A DNA stretch of 64,000 nt, from assembly GCF_026745355.1 (NCBI RefSeq), contig NC_079207.1, positions 35,751,430 through 35,815,429 of the forward strand, in the 5' to 3' direction. Position 1 is the first letter of the stretch. The number at the start of each line of letters is the position of its first letter. A program made the translations under genes and the position numbers. The DNA comes from Beta vulgaris subsp. vulgaris. Taxonomy: Eukaryota; Streptophyta; Magnoliopsida; Caryophyllales; Amaranthaceae. Under the pieces are notes generated by a model that was given only the letters and a program-made list of their open reading frames with translations, was not told the DNA's origin and ran no database searches. This document shows, piece by piece, positions 22,850 to 33,792 of the stretch.

Positions 22850-23940
22850 TTATTTTCGAATTCCTCGTTCCTTTCCTCTTTCACTTCTTCTTCTTCTTGT
22901 GAATCTGTGTTCCTTACTAGGTGTTGCTAACCCTATCTCATAGTCATCAACCTGTATGCTTGGATTATGTTTGTCAGATTCATCAAAGATTACATGAATG
23001 CTTTCTTCAACACACATAGTTCTCTTGTTATATACTCTATAAGCTTTACTATGTGAGGAGTATCCTAAAAATGTTGCTTCATCACTCCTTGCATCAAATT
23101 TTCCAAGATTATCTTTTCCATTATTATGCACATAACATTTGCATCCAAATGTTCTAAAATAGGTGATGTTTGGTTTCTTTCCAAAGTAAAGTTCATAAGG
23201 AGTTTTATTAATGATAGGTCTCATCATGGCACGATTAATTATGTGACAAGCAGTATTAACAGCTTCAGCCCAAAAGTTCCTTGGAAGTTCACTAGCAATT
23301 AACATGGTTCTAGACATTTCCTCCAAAGTTCTATTTTTCCTTTCTACAACACCATTTTGTTGTGGTGTTCTAGGGGCAGAAAAATTATGATCTAGGCCAT
23401 TATCTCTGCTTAGGTCATCAAATTTATAATTTTCGAATTCCTTGCCATGATCTGATCTAATGTGCATTATTTTATGTCCACTTAGGTTTTGAACTCTTTT
23501 AGCAAAGACAAGGAACTCATCATAAGTTTCATCTTTACTAGAGAGAAAAATAACCCAAGTGTACCTAGAGTAGTCATCTACAATCACAAGTACATACCTC
23601 TTTCCACTTCTGCTTTGAATTCTCATGGGTCCACATAAGTCCATATGAATTAACTCTAATGGTTTAGTGGTACTTACAATCGTTTTAGATTTGAAAGAGG
23701 ATCTTACTTGTTTACCTCGTGCACATGCATCACAAACTTGATCAATATGAAATTTTATGATGGTAATCCTAAAACAAGGTCTTTTGATCTAAGTTTCTCA
23801 AGTAATGAAAAGCTAGCATGTCCTAGACGCTTGTGCCATAGAAGTGAATCATCTTCAATAACACTAAGACAAGTTAAATTGATTTGAGGAACAAGGTCTA
23901 GATCCACAATGTATGTGTTCCCTTTCCTTGTTCCTTCCAA
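22850..23940 (-). pseudogene. Copia GAG-pre-integrase and integrase domains
   Basis: The segment 23755-23940 ends with LWHKRLGHASFSLLEKL, the zinc-binding pre-integrase HHCC region. A one-base shift near 23755 separates it from the catalytic core at 22850-23644: the first Asp in MDLCGPM, the second in IRSDHGKEFEN, and Glu in QNGVVERKNRTLEEM, the D,D-35-E triad. FGCKCYVHNN marks the copia C-terminal extension. It would insert the cDNA and make the 5-bp duplication seen. Confidence 0.92.
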
Positions 23941-24552
23941 ATAACCTTCTTAGTTTTAATGTTGATGATTAAGCATTTTTCCTTATCAAATTTTACAGTA
24001 TTTCCTTTGTCACAGAATTGAGAAATGCTTAATAGATTATGTTTTAGACCTTCAACTAAAAATACATTTTCAATGGAGTGTAATGGTGACTTACCGACCT
24101 TACCCATAGCAACAATGTTACCTTTCTTATTATCACCAAATGTTACACTGCCACCTTCATAGGTTGTGAGTGAGAGAAACTTCGTTTTGTCTCCTGTCAT
24201 GTGCTTGGAACAACCACTATCGAGATACCAAGTGTTGTTCCCCCTCACTCCAACCTGCAAAAATCAACTAGTTGTTAGTTGAAGGAACCCCATCTTTCGT
24301 GGGTTCCTGTTCTTGACTAGGATTTGTTTTGACAACCCATTTTTTCTTACTTATTGTCACATTTTTCCCAATCATCTCAGATTTTAGTTGACATTGATTT
24401 ATGTAATGACCTACCTTGCCACAATACATACAGAACTTATCACTAGGTAGATCAACATATTTCTTTGTCTTGTTCCTTTTCTTGTAGTTTTCAAAACCAA
24501 GACCTTCCTTCCTTTTGGTCTGTGGTTTCTCAATCCACTTAGGAACTTTCAT
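23898..24552 (-). pseudogene. Copia second zinc knuckle and aspartic protease
   Basis: The segment 24268-24552 is Lys-rich and has an intact CCHC knuckle, CMYCGKVGHYINQC, for RNA binding. The protease follows at 23898-24260: WYLDSGCSKHMTG holds the catalytic Asp in D-S-G, and HNLLSISQFCDKG is the usual downstream copia motif. The two pieces are separated by a stop or frame change at 24260-24268. Confidence 0.9.
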
Positions 24553-24611
24553 GATTTTGCCTCTGTTCCTTGCGACAACCAGTTCCTTTTTAAGATTACA
24601 GATCTGTTCCT

Positions 24612-26096
24612 TTAAAATATTTTCTCTTTATTTATTTTTTCAATCTCAGATCTGTATCCTTTCAAAGGGGTTGATCTTATATCAAAGGAACTCAGAACAG
24701 GGACAAATTCCTTCAAGTGTGAAATCTCTAAATTAATTAGATAATTTTCATTTTTCAAACTCTCATAAAATTCTTTGATTTTTAAGTTTTTATCAAACAA
24801 ATCAAAAAATCTAGTTTCGACATCAGTTCTCATTTTCTTAAGCCATTCTATGTGTTCCTTGCAAACCTTTAAGGCTTGTTCCGTTTGTTCACGTTTTTCA
24901 CGTTCATCTCTACATTCAAGAATTGCATCATAAAGAAGATCATATATTTCAGTCCTAGTTTTACCATCTAGTTCTGACTCAAGTCCATGTTGACTTACCT
25001 CAATTTTTTCTTCATCTTCTTTTTCGTCAGTGTTTGCCATGAGGCAAAGGTTTGCTGTTTCTTCAGTTGGTTGTTCCTCTTCTTCTTCCGTCTCTGAATC
25101 TCCCCAAGCAGCTATCATAGCTTTGCGCACATTTGCCTTAGAGAAAGGTGCTTTTGATTCTTTGTTCCTTTCAGCAAAGCGTTCCTTGTTCCTTTCTTTG
25201 GTTTTGTCTTTTCCCAAAGAGGACATTCTTGATGAAGTGATCTGTACTTCCACATTTATGACAAGCAGCTTTGTTAGAAAATTTCTTAGTTTTACCTTTG
25301 AAGTTTCCATTCTTCATGTTCCTGTACATCTTTCGAAATTTTCGAACCATGAGGGCTGCTTCTTCTTCTTCAGAGTCCGAATCATCTTCATCATCTGCTT
25401 TGAGAGCAATTGATTTTGATTTGGAGCTTTCACCATATTCAGTATCAAGGTGAAGCTCATGAGTCATAAGTGACCCTGCCAGCTGTTCTAAGTTGAACTT
25501 AGTGAAGTCTTTTGTTTCTTGAAGAGCGTGACTTTAGCCATCCATCTGTCCTTAGGAAGACTCCTAAGAACCTTTCGAACCTGTTCCTCAGATGAAATAA
25601 ACTTTCCAAGAGAAGCCAACTCATTTATAATGTTAGTAAAACGAGTAAACATGTCTCGGATGCTTTCTTTGGATTTCATGCAGAACAGTTCATATTGATT
25701 CATAAGTAAATCAATTTTCGATCTTTTAACTTCATTAGTTCCTTCGTGGGTTACTTCTAGTAAATCCCATATTTGCTTTGCGGATTTGCATCCCATGATC
25801 CTATTATGTTCATGGGGTCCAAGTCCACAATGCAATAATTTAATAGCCATGGCATTTACTTCCATTTTTTCAAAATCAGATTTGTCATAATCAGAGAGGG
25901 GTTTAAGAGTTACCTCATTTTTGTCATTTGTAGTTGTGACTTCGAAATCACCAACTTCAATGACTCTCCATACCTGATAGTTTTCAGCCTTGATGAATAT
26001 CTCCATGCGGTTCTTCCAATAGTTGTAGTACTTCCCATTGAACATAGGAGGCCTTTGAGTGGAATAACCTTCTTCAAGTTTCTCGGTGGTATTCAT
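24612..26096 (-). pseudogene. Copia gag polyprotein
   Basis: It starts at ATG 26096, about 50 bp after the PBS. The first part (25488-26096) is the UBN2-type gag with PMFNGKYYNYWKNRMEIFI and LLEVTHEGTNEVK. The second (25171-25467) has an acidic stretch and a zinc knuckle CHKCGSTDHFIKN whose last Cys is lost through a one-base deletion; the frame continues in 24612-25310 with an AWGDSETEEEEE acidic motif and a coiled-coil tail. Two zinc knuckles and the acidic tail fit SIRE/Maximus gag. It would form the virus-like particle. Confidence 0.88.
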
Positions 26097-26146
26097 TGTT
26101 CCTTGGATCTTTTCTCAATAGGGTTTCCTATCTTACGTGAGTTCTA

Positions 26147-26158
26147 GCTCTGATACCA
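26147..26158 (-). promoter_or_regulatory. Copia primer-binding site (initiator Met tRNA)
   Basis: On the minus strand TGGTATCAGAGC lies two bases inside the 5' LTR. It is complementary to the 3' end of plant initiator Met tRNA. Confidence 0.92.
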
Positions 26159-26160
26159 AT

Positions 26161-27525
26161 TGTTATTTCCCTAGGAACACTACAAGAGGGGGGTGAATTG
26201 TAGGTGTAGAAATAAACGTAACTTTTTGCGGAAATTAAAACTTAAACGAATAAACAAGCTAAAGGAACACAAGGGATTTTTACGAGGAAAAACTTCTTGG
26301 GCCCAACAAGAAGAAACAACCTCGACCACTAGGGATTTTAAACTCAACACTTTCACTAATTAGGCCAAACAACTCTGTTACAACCTAATTCTAACTCGAG
26401 CCACACTTGAGTTCCTAAACTCAAGTTCCTGAACCACTGTTCCCTTAACAGCAGTTCCTCTCAACTTCACTCGAAGTTTTCTCACACATACAAGCTTCAC
26501 TCAAAGCCTTTCTCTTACAGAACTTCACTCAAAGTTCCCTTACCCCAAAAACCAAAATACAATTGATCGAAATAAGCTTAGTGGAATTAGAGTAAGAAGG
26601 CAAAGAACAAATGGCTATTATGAGAGAATGAAGGCACTGACACTTAATAAGTTAAACTCACTTAATTACTTAGTCAGACACAATTTGGAACTTATCTAGA
26701 CTTCTATATTTATAGTGTTATATCATGAAGAACGTGGGATTAATGTTAGAGTACACGTTTTAATCCATTTACCCATGATGTTCCTTCCCCTAAGGAACAC
26801 GTTTTACATCATGTCCCATGATCCCATGAACTATAAATGAACGTGGATAAAATGCAGCCATTACTCCTAATAATAGGAGTTCCTTGAGCATTATCCGAAA
26901 ATCAGTTTTTATAAACTCTTTTTATCTTTAAATCTGAATTTCTAATCTTTAAGAAAATAATATCTTTGAAATAAAATCTTTCTAACAACCGGATATTTAT
27001 TTTCTTATTTTCCGAAAAATAAAATCTTTTCCAAAACAGATTTTCTTTTTAAAACTGATTTTATCATTTGAAATTAGAAATAACTAATTTCCTATAATCT
27101 AGGCATGACTTACTCCATTATCTTTTAACCGTTAACTAAGTACACGCCTAAGTCTAGTTCCTTATATAGTTCAGTTCCTTTAACATATTTCTAAGTGCCA
27201 CTAGTTTGTTCCTTACAGAGGAACAAACGCTTCATTCTCAAATATTCTGCCACAGTTCCTTACCATTCTTTCTTTGTTCCTTTACATTGGAACTAGAAAA
27301 TAAAACGCCTAGCTTCTATTATTCTTGATCCAATGCTTGCTCCAGTATCAACATAGAAACTTCTTTACTTAGCCTTTGAAATCCTCTCTTGACTTCTTCA
27401 TTGACTTCGTATTCTCCCAGTTCCTTGCATTGATACCTTAGACACCATACACTTAAATAATTCATTAGTTCACTACTTAGTTTGTTCCTTTGTTTCTTTG
27501 TCATTATCAAAACTAGGGTTCAACA
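26161..27525 (-). repeat. Copia 5' LTR (right in the window)
   Basis: The partner of 16732-18097, followed by target duplication GACAA at 27526-27530. It lacks single bases relative to its partner at several places (for example near 27133 and 27191). Confidence 0.97.
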
Positions 27526-28309
27526 GACAAATTAATACATGTGCATCATACATAATAAGAGCTGCATAAACAACACTTATTCCAAATATTGAATCAGAGA
27601 AGCCCCTGCATTTGAATAGATAAAGACAAGCTGTCAGAATTCATAAACACAACAATGAATTGACACAAATGTAAAAAGTGAAAAGAGAATACAATTAGTA
27701 AAAAGATGATAGCAATTGCAAATATTAAGGTTGTACAAGGGTCTATCTCTCCAAGGCCAGAGATGTTGCAGCAGCCACAACTGCCTTTCAATTGGAAAAA
27801 CAGAACACCTTAGAAATGCAAAAACATCAGCTTATACACAGACATCAACTTTCATAGTCCTGTAAAGGGTATAAATAATGTAGACATGCTACAACTAGAA
27901 GACATGGGACACTATCACACTACTGCAATCATAGGTAAGCTCAAAAATTACTGGAACATAAACCTTTTTTTCAACCAATAAAGATTTTATAATAGGTGAT
28001 TGCGAGAGTCAGAATACCTTCTTGTGCTGCAAAAACAAAGTGAGGAGCAAACAAGCCTTTTTCAACCAATAAAGACTTCTTGTGCTGCTGAACAAGGCTG
28101 CAAAATCGAGAAGGTTACATTAGTTAGTTTTCAAATTCAATGTATATTAAATTTCCACATTACTCATTATATAAAATATCATATGAAAACGTCAAACTAA
28201 CGTAAAGAGATTCCAAGATAGAAAATAGATAATTTGAGAATAGGAACCACAATAATATGCCTCGTATCAAGTAATAAAAGACGTATTCACGAACTTGTAT
28301 ACATAATAC
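27526..28309. other. CACTA spacer between copia and TNP2
   Basis: I see no gene. A short duplication occurs here: 'tttttcaaccaataaaga' near 27966 and near 28050, and 'cttcttgtgctgc' near 28018 and 28075. It is probably the continuation of the spacer interrupted by the copia element. Confidence 0.5.
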
Positions 28310-31300
28310 CTTTTAAGTACATCATTCTGAAGGGTCGACAAGTATCCCTTCCGTGTGATCTATGCGCATATAATTTGTGTCGACATCTGGAGTTATATCG
28401 ATTTTGGGATTGAAGAGGGTGGGGTGTCCTCAAAAGCATCATACTCTTCCTCATCATCAACATCGCCAATGCCAAGGATACTTCTTTTTCCCGGTACAAC
28501 AATAGACCACTTAAGATCAGCAGGGTCTGTTATATAAAATACTTGCTTAGCATGTATTGCAAGTATAAATGGCTCGTCACTTTCACGCAAATGACCCAAG
28601 TCTACAAGAGTGAAACCACAAGGGTCATCATTTCTTATGCAACGCCGATTATTACCTAACCACTTGCAACAGAAGAGACCAACCCTAAAACAAGAATAGT
28701 TAAGCTCCCATATTTCTTGAATTCGCCCATAGTATAACAATTTGGCATCCATTGGATTCTGATCCTTAGCGCTCGCATAAAATGTAGATGATGCCAAAAC
28801 AGAACCACCACTATTTTGCACTGATGAGGACTTTTGATCTCGACCTTCAGTCCAAAATGTAAATCCATTTACATCATAACCCTCATATTTGTTGACAGCT
28901 TCATGAGGACCAAATGCTAACCACTTAATAGTTTCAGATACATCATCCTGTTGTTGACATATTACTCGATCATGAAACCAATCAATAAATGTCTTATTGT
29001 GCAATTGCATCAATGCTCTATCCCCTTTAGAAGGATTTTCAGCCCGTAGCACCTCCATATGCTCACCCAAATACGGATGTACTTCTGCAATGTGATGCAA
29101 CACATACAGGTGTGCTTGTAAGCGCTTATCTCTAGGAGGTGTGACTAATTTTGAGCCAATCATACCCTGGCCTCCAAGTCTTCCATCATGGCAAGATGTA
29201 GGAAGTCCGATAGGTTGTGCACTAGCCAAATACTCAGCTACAAAATTACCAACTTCGTCACCCACGGTGCCTTGAATGATACTAGCTTCAGGTTGTGCAG
29301 GGTTCCTCACTTTGTCTTGTAAATTACCCATTCGTCTTTCAAAAGGATAACACCACCTCAAAAACACAGGACCACACAACTTGATTTCGCGAACTAGATG
29401 GACGATAAGATGAACCATTATGTCAAAAAATGCAGGTGGAAAATACATTTCAAACTTGCAAAGAGTCTCTACAACATCAGCTTGAAGAGCATCAAGTCTT
29501 GTCGGATCAAACACTTTGCTACATATAGTGTTGAAAAATGAGCATCGTTCAGTTATAGCATACCGCACATGTTTTGGTAGTATTCCACGAAGGGCAATCG
29601 GTAAAAATATTTGCATCATGACATGACAATCATGAGATTTCATGAGCCCTAACTTCAACTCGTCATTTAAGGATACAAATCTTTTCATGTTAGATGAGTA
29701 TCCCGATGGAGCTTTGATGTCATACAAAGACTCGCAAAAAATCCGCTTCTCTTCCTTGGATAACGTATAGCAAGCTGGAGGCAAATAATTCCTATTATCG
29801 ACCTTATTTTGTTCTCTTTATCCTTAACCTTGTTCAGGTCTCTTTCTTCTTTAGATTTCTTCCTCTTATTGCCTTCATTAAGATTTATTTCTTCAAATTT
29901 CTTCCTCTTCCTACCTTCCTTATTATGAGGCCACAGTTCTGGCCGAACTCCTATCTTTTCTAAGTACAACCGTGAGGCCTTGGTATCCTTTGTCTTACCA
30001 GGAATATTCATAAGTGTCGCAAGAATGGCATCACATACATTTTTTTTCTATATGCATGACGTCGAGACAATGTCTGACCCGGAGATTTTCCAGTATGGAA
30101 GTGTCCACAAGACAGACTCCTTTTTCCATAACCCTGTCTCCTTTTGCATTGTTTTACCAAAGATCGTTTCAACACCCTTAACTTGCTCATAAACCTCTTC
30201 ATAAGTCAACGCTCTAAGAGCTACTCTCTCTTCAACGTTCCCATCAAATGCATTCTTATTCTTACGAAAAGGGTGGTGCCGTCGTAGAAACTTTCGATGG
30301 GGCATGTACACATGTTTGCACTTAGGAATCCATGTGGATTCCATGTCATCGATACATATTGGACATGCTTTCTTTCCTTTATTCTTATATCCGGGTAAGT
30401 TGCCGTATGCAGGGAAATCGTTAATGGTGCAGAAAAGCATTGCACGCAATGTGAACATCTCATTAGTATGAGCATCAAAAACAGAAACCCTTTCATCCCA
30501 TAGCTTTCTCAAATCATCGACAAGCGGTGCAAGGTAGACATCTATGTTATTTCCAGGTTGTTTAGGACCAGAGATTAAAAGAGATAACATCGATACTTGC
30601 GTTTCATGCACAACCAAGGAGGTAAGTTATATATAACTAAAAGTACTGGCCATGTACTATGTAAAGAGCCCAAACTTCCAAACGGATTCATTCCATCTGT
30701 ACATAGCCCAAGCCTCAAATTACGATCTTCATCCCCAAATGGCTTATGCAACCTATTAATACTCTTCCACTCAGGAGAATCCGCCGGATGTTTCAACAAA
30801 CCATCTTTCTTCCTTCCGTCTGCATGCCATCTCAAACTTTTTGCATCTTTCTTTATGGAAAATAAGCGCTTGAATCTAGGAATTATTGGAAGATACCACA
30901 ATACCTTAGCTGGGGGCCCTTTCTTATCTCCATCTCCTTCACGCTTATATCGTGACATCTCGCAACGAGGACACTTATCCAAATTGTCATATTCATTCCT
31001 ATATAGTACGCAGTCATTCGGACAAGCATGTATCTTCTTATACTCTAAGCCAAAGGGACACATGAGCTTTCTAGCATAATAGGTCGACTTTGGAAGTTCG
31101 TTGCCATCGGGAAACATCTCACTTATCACTTCTAACAGGGAAGTGAAACTAACGTCGGTCCAATTTCCCTTGGATTTAATGTTGAAAAGTGTCAACACGG
31201 CAGAGAGTTTGGTGAACTTTTTACAGCCAGGATACAGTGGCTTTTAAGCTGCCTCTGTCAAAGACTCAAAAACACGAGAATGTTTCCCTAACCTCGACAC

Positions 31301-31527
31301 CCGCCATCATCTCATCCACATGATCCTCATCATCCTCATCATCCTCGTGCTCATTATCATTCTCCATTTCCTCAACTGCATGAGTCACGTCTTCTTGTTT
31401 ATGGACATCATTTGCACGAGAATTCCCTTCATATACTCCCTCCTCACCATGCCAAATCCATACATGGTATTCCGGCCTAAACCCATGACGAAGTACATGC
31501 TCCCTAAGCAAATCAATATCGCTCACT
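28310..31527 (-). pseudogene. CACTA TNP2 transposase
   Basis: The N-terminal piece (31266-31527) resembles the plant transposase-associated domain (LRHGFRPEYHVWIWHGEE) but begins directly at the subterminal repeats, so its true start is lost. TNP2 follows at 30575-31198 (ACPNDCVLYRNEYDNLDKCP zinc-like cluster, HPADSPEWKSI, NLRLGLCTDGMNPFG) and 30048-30617 (SGPKQPGNNIDVYLAPLVDD, the catalytic-core region, and CPICIDDMESTWIPKCKH). The C-terminal DUF4218 and DUF4216 regions are in 28393-29784 (KSHDCHVMMQIFLPIALRGI, GPVFLRWCYPFERRMG, NPMDAKLLYYGRIQEIWELN, HAKQVFYITDPAD), ending with VDTNYMRIDHTEGI near 28330. Frameshifts occur near 30590, 30050, 29780 and 28400. TNP2 cuts the CACTA tips. Confidence 0.9.
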
Positions 31528-31661
31528 TGTGAATAAGTGCTCCGGTGGACTTATCAACCGAAGCACTTGTGAATTTTTAATATTAAAATTTTCACAAGTG
31601 CTTCGGTTGATTGTTCAACCCAAGCACTTGACAAGTAGCACATGGAGTTTTTTCCACTAAT
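31528..31661. repeat. Right subterminal repeats and tip of the CACTA element
   Basis: The motif 'aagtgctccggt', with its inverted partner 'accgaagcactt', recurs here as at the left end. The terminal 'gttttttccacta' mirrors the left tip. The last 44 bp also appear at 32619 and 33612 through the later triplication. Confidence 0.8.
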
Positions 31662-33792
31662 TTAATGGATAATATTATATATACTAACTATACTATGCCG
31701 ACTTTATTTTTTCATCCACCATACATGTTTTGCGGTTTTAGAATCACTCACTAATTAGCATGTTCTTGTTAAACTTACTATTAGGTGTCAATATATTAGT
31801 TGATACTCTAATGAATTGTAGTATATATTGGTCTGTACTAAACATTTAGAATCATTAGTTGTTTTAGTATTGATTGATTCTGTGAAAAGAAAAGATAAGT
31901 TTTCATGATTGTATTCACTAAGTTATATTATTGTCATGCATCTTTACGTATGAAGTTCAAGGCTATTAATTGTGTAAACGTTTATAAGCATTATTATTAT
32001 TTATAAAGAAAGATTATTTTCAAATATTATTTGATATGAACAAGTTATTAATATTATTATGTCCCTTAAGTGGTAAAAGTTTTATATAAGAACTATTATT
32101 CTTTTGAAGGAGTATTACTTTTAAAGGATTTTTATTAGTTATATGATCTTTTATGATCACAATTTATAAAGAGGCCACGGCTTGTTATTTACTAACAAGA
32201 AGGGTAGCTATTATATTATTACCCATGTACTTTTTGTATAAGTCATGTGGACAAGGTATTCCCCTCGTAATAGACTCATTAAGGAATACTAACTTGGGGG
32301 TGTGCAAACTTTAGGAAAGGTACCTAGGCAAGGAAAAGGAGTTTTATTAAAGTTATATACTTTATATTATACAGGTTATTTCAAGTATCCAAGGAAGGTT
32401 TATATGAGTATTTTGAATGTTTAATAAAGTATTTAAATTCCCGCATATACATGTACTCAGTATTTTTACTGACACGCATTTTGTTTTGTTTGTTTTAATG
32501 CTTTGTCCCTGTGATGATCCTTTTGGTGAGCAGATTTTACAGGTTGATAGAGCATACTACATATGGGGAGCTAGTGAGGAGTACTACATAGCTAGTTTAG
32601 TAGTTATTATTTTTTTTTAACCCAAGCACTTGACAAGTAGCACATGGAGTTTTTCCACTATTTAATGGATAATATTATATATACTAACTATACTATGCCG
32701 ACTTTATTTTTTCATCCACCATACATGTTTTGCGGTTTTAGAATCACTCACTAATTAGCATGTTCTTGTTAAACTTACTATTAGGTGTCAATATATTAGT
32801 TGATACTCTAATGAATTGTAGTATATATTGGTCTGTACTAAACATTTAGAATCATTAGTTGTTTTAGTATTGATTGATTCTGTGAAAAGAAAAGATAGTT
32901 TTCATGATTGTATTCACTAAGTTATATTACTGTCATGCATCTTTACGTATGAAGTTCAAGGCTATTAATGTGTAAACGTTTATAAGCATATTATTATTTA
33001 TAAAGAAAGATTATTTTCAAATATTATTTGATATGAACAAGTTATTAATATTATTATGTCCCTTAAGTGGTAAAAGTTTTATATAAGACTATTATTCTTT
33101 TGAAGGAGTATTACTTTTAAAGGATTTTATTTGTTATATGATCTTTTATGATCACAATTTATAAGAGGCCACGTCTTTTATTACTAACAAGAAGGGTAGC
33201 TAGTATATTATTACCCATTACTTTTTGTATAAGTCATGTGGACAAGGTAGTTCCCTCGAATAGACTCATTAAGGAATACTAAACTTGGGGTGTCAAACTT
33301 TAGGAAAGGTACCTAGGCAAGGAAAAGGAGTTTTATTAAAGTTATATACTTTATATTATACAGGTTATTTCAAGTATCCAAGGAAGGTTTATATGAGTAT
33401 TTTGAATGTTTAATAAAGTATTTAAATTCCCGCATATACATGTACTCAGTATTTTACTATGACACGCATTTTGTTTTGTTTGTTTTATAGCTTTGTCCCT
33501 GTGATGATCCTTTTGGTGAGCAGATTTTACAGGTTGATTGATGCATACTACGTATGGGGGAGCTAGTGAGGAGTACTACATAGCTTAGTTTAGTAGTTAT
33601 TATTTTTTTTTAACCCAAGCACTTGACAAGTAGCACATGGAGTTTTTTCCACTAATTTAATGGATAATATTATATATACTAACTATACTATGCCGACTTT
33701 ATTTTTTCATCCACCATACATGTTTTGCGGTTTTAGAATCACTCACTAATTAGCATGTTCTTGTTAAACTTACTATTAGGTGTCAATATATT

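Larger units (their letters stand above)
16732..27525 (-). mobile_element. Full-length Ty1/copia retrotransposon, SIRE/Maximus type
   Basis: The LTRs are 1366 bp (16732-18097) and 1365 bp (26161-27525), start TGTTATTTCC, end TTCAACA, and differ by only a handful of bases and indels. The target duplication GACAA is perfect. On the minus strand the order is 5' LTR, PBS (TGGTATCAGAGC, initiator Met tRNA), gag, protease, integrase, RT, RNase H, env-like ORF, PPT (AAAAAGGGGGAAAT), 3' LTR. The copia domain order, 10.8-kb size, long LTRs, acidic gag tail and an extra ORF after RNase H are typical of the SIRE/Maximus lineage. It is nested in the CACTA spacer and is therefore younger than it. Confidence 0.95.
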
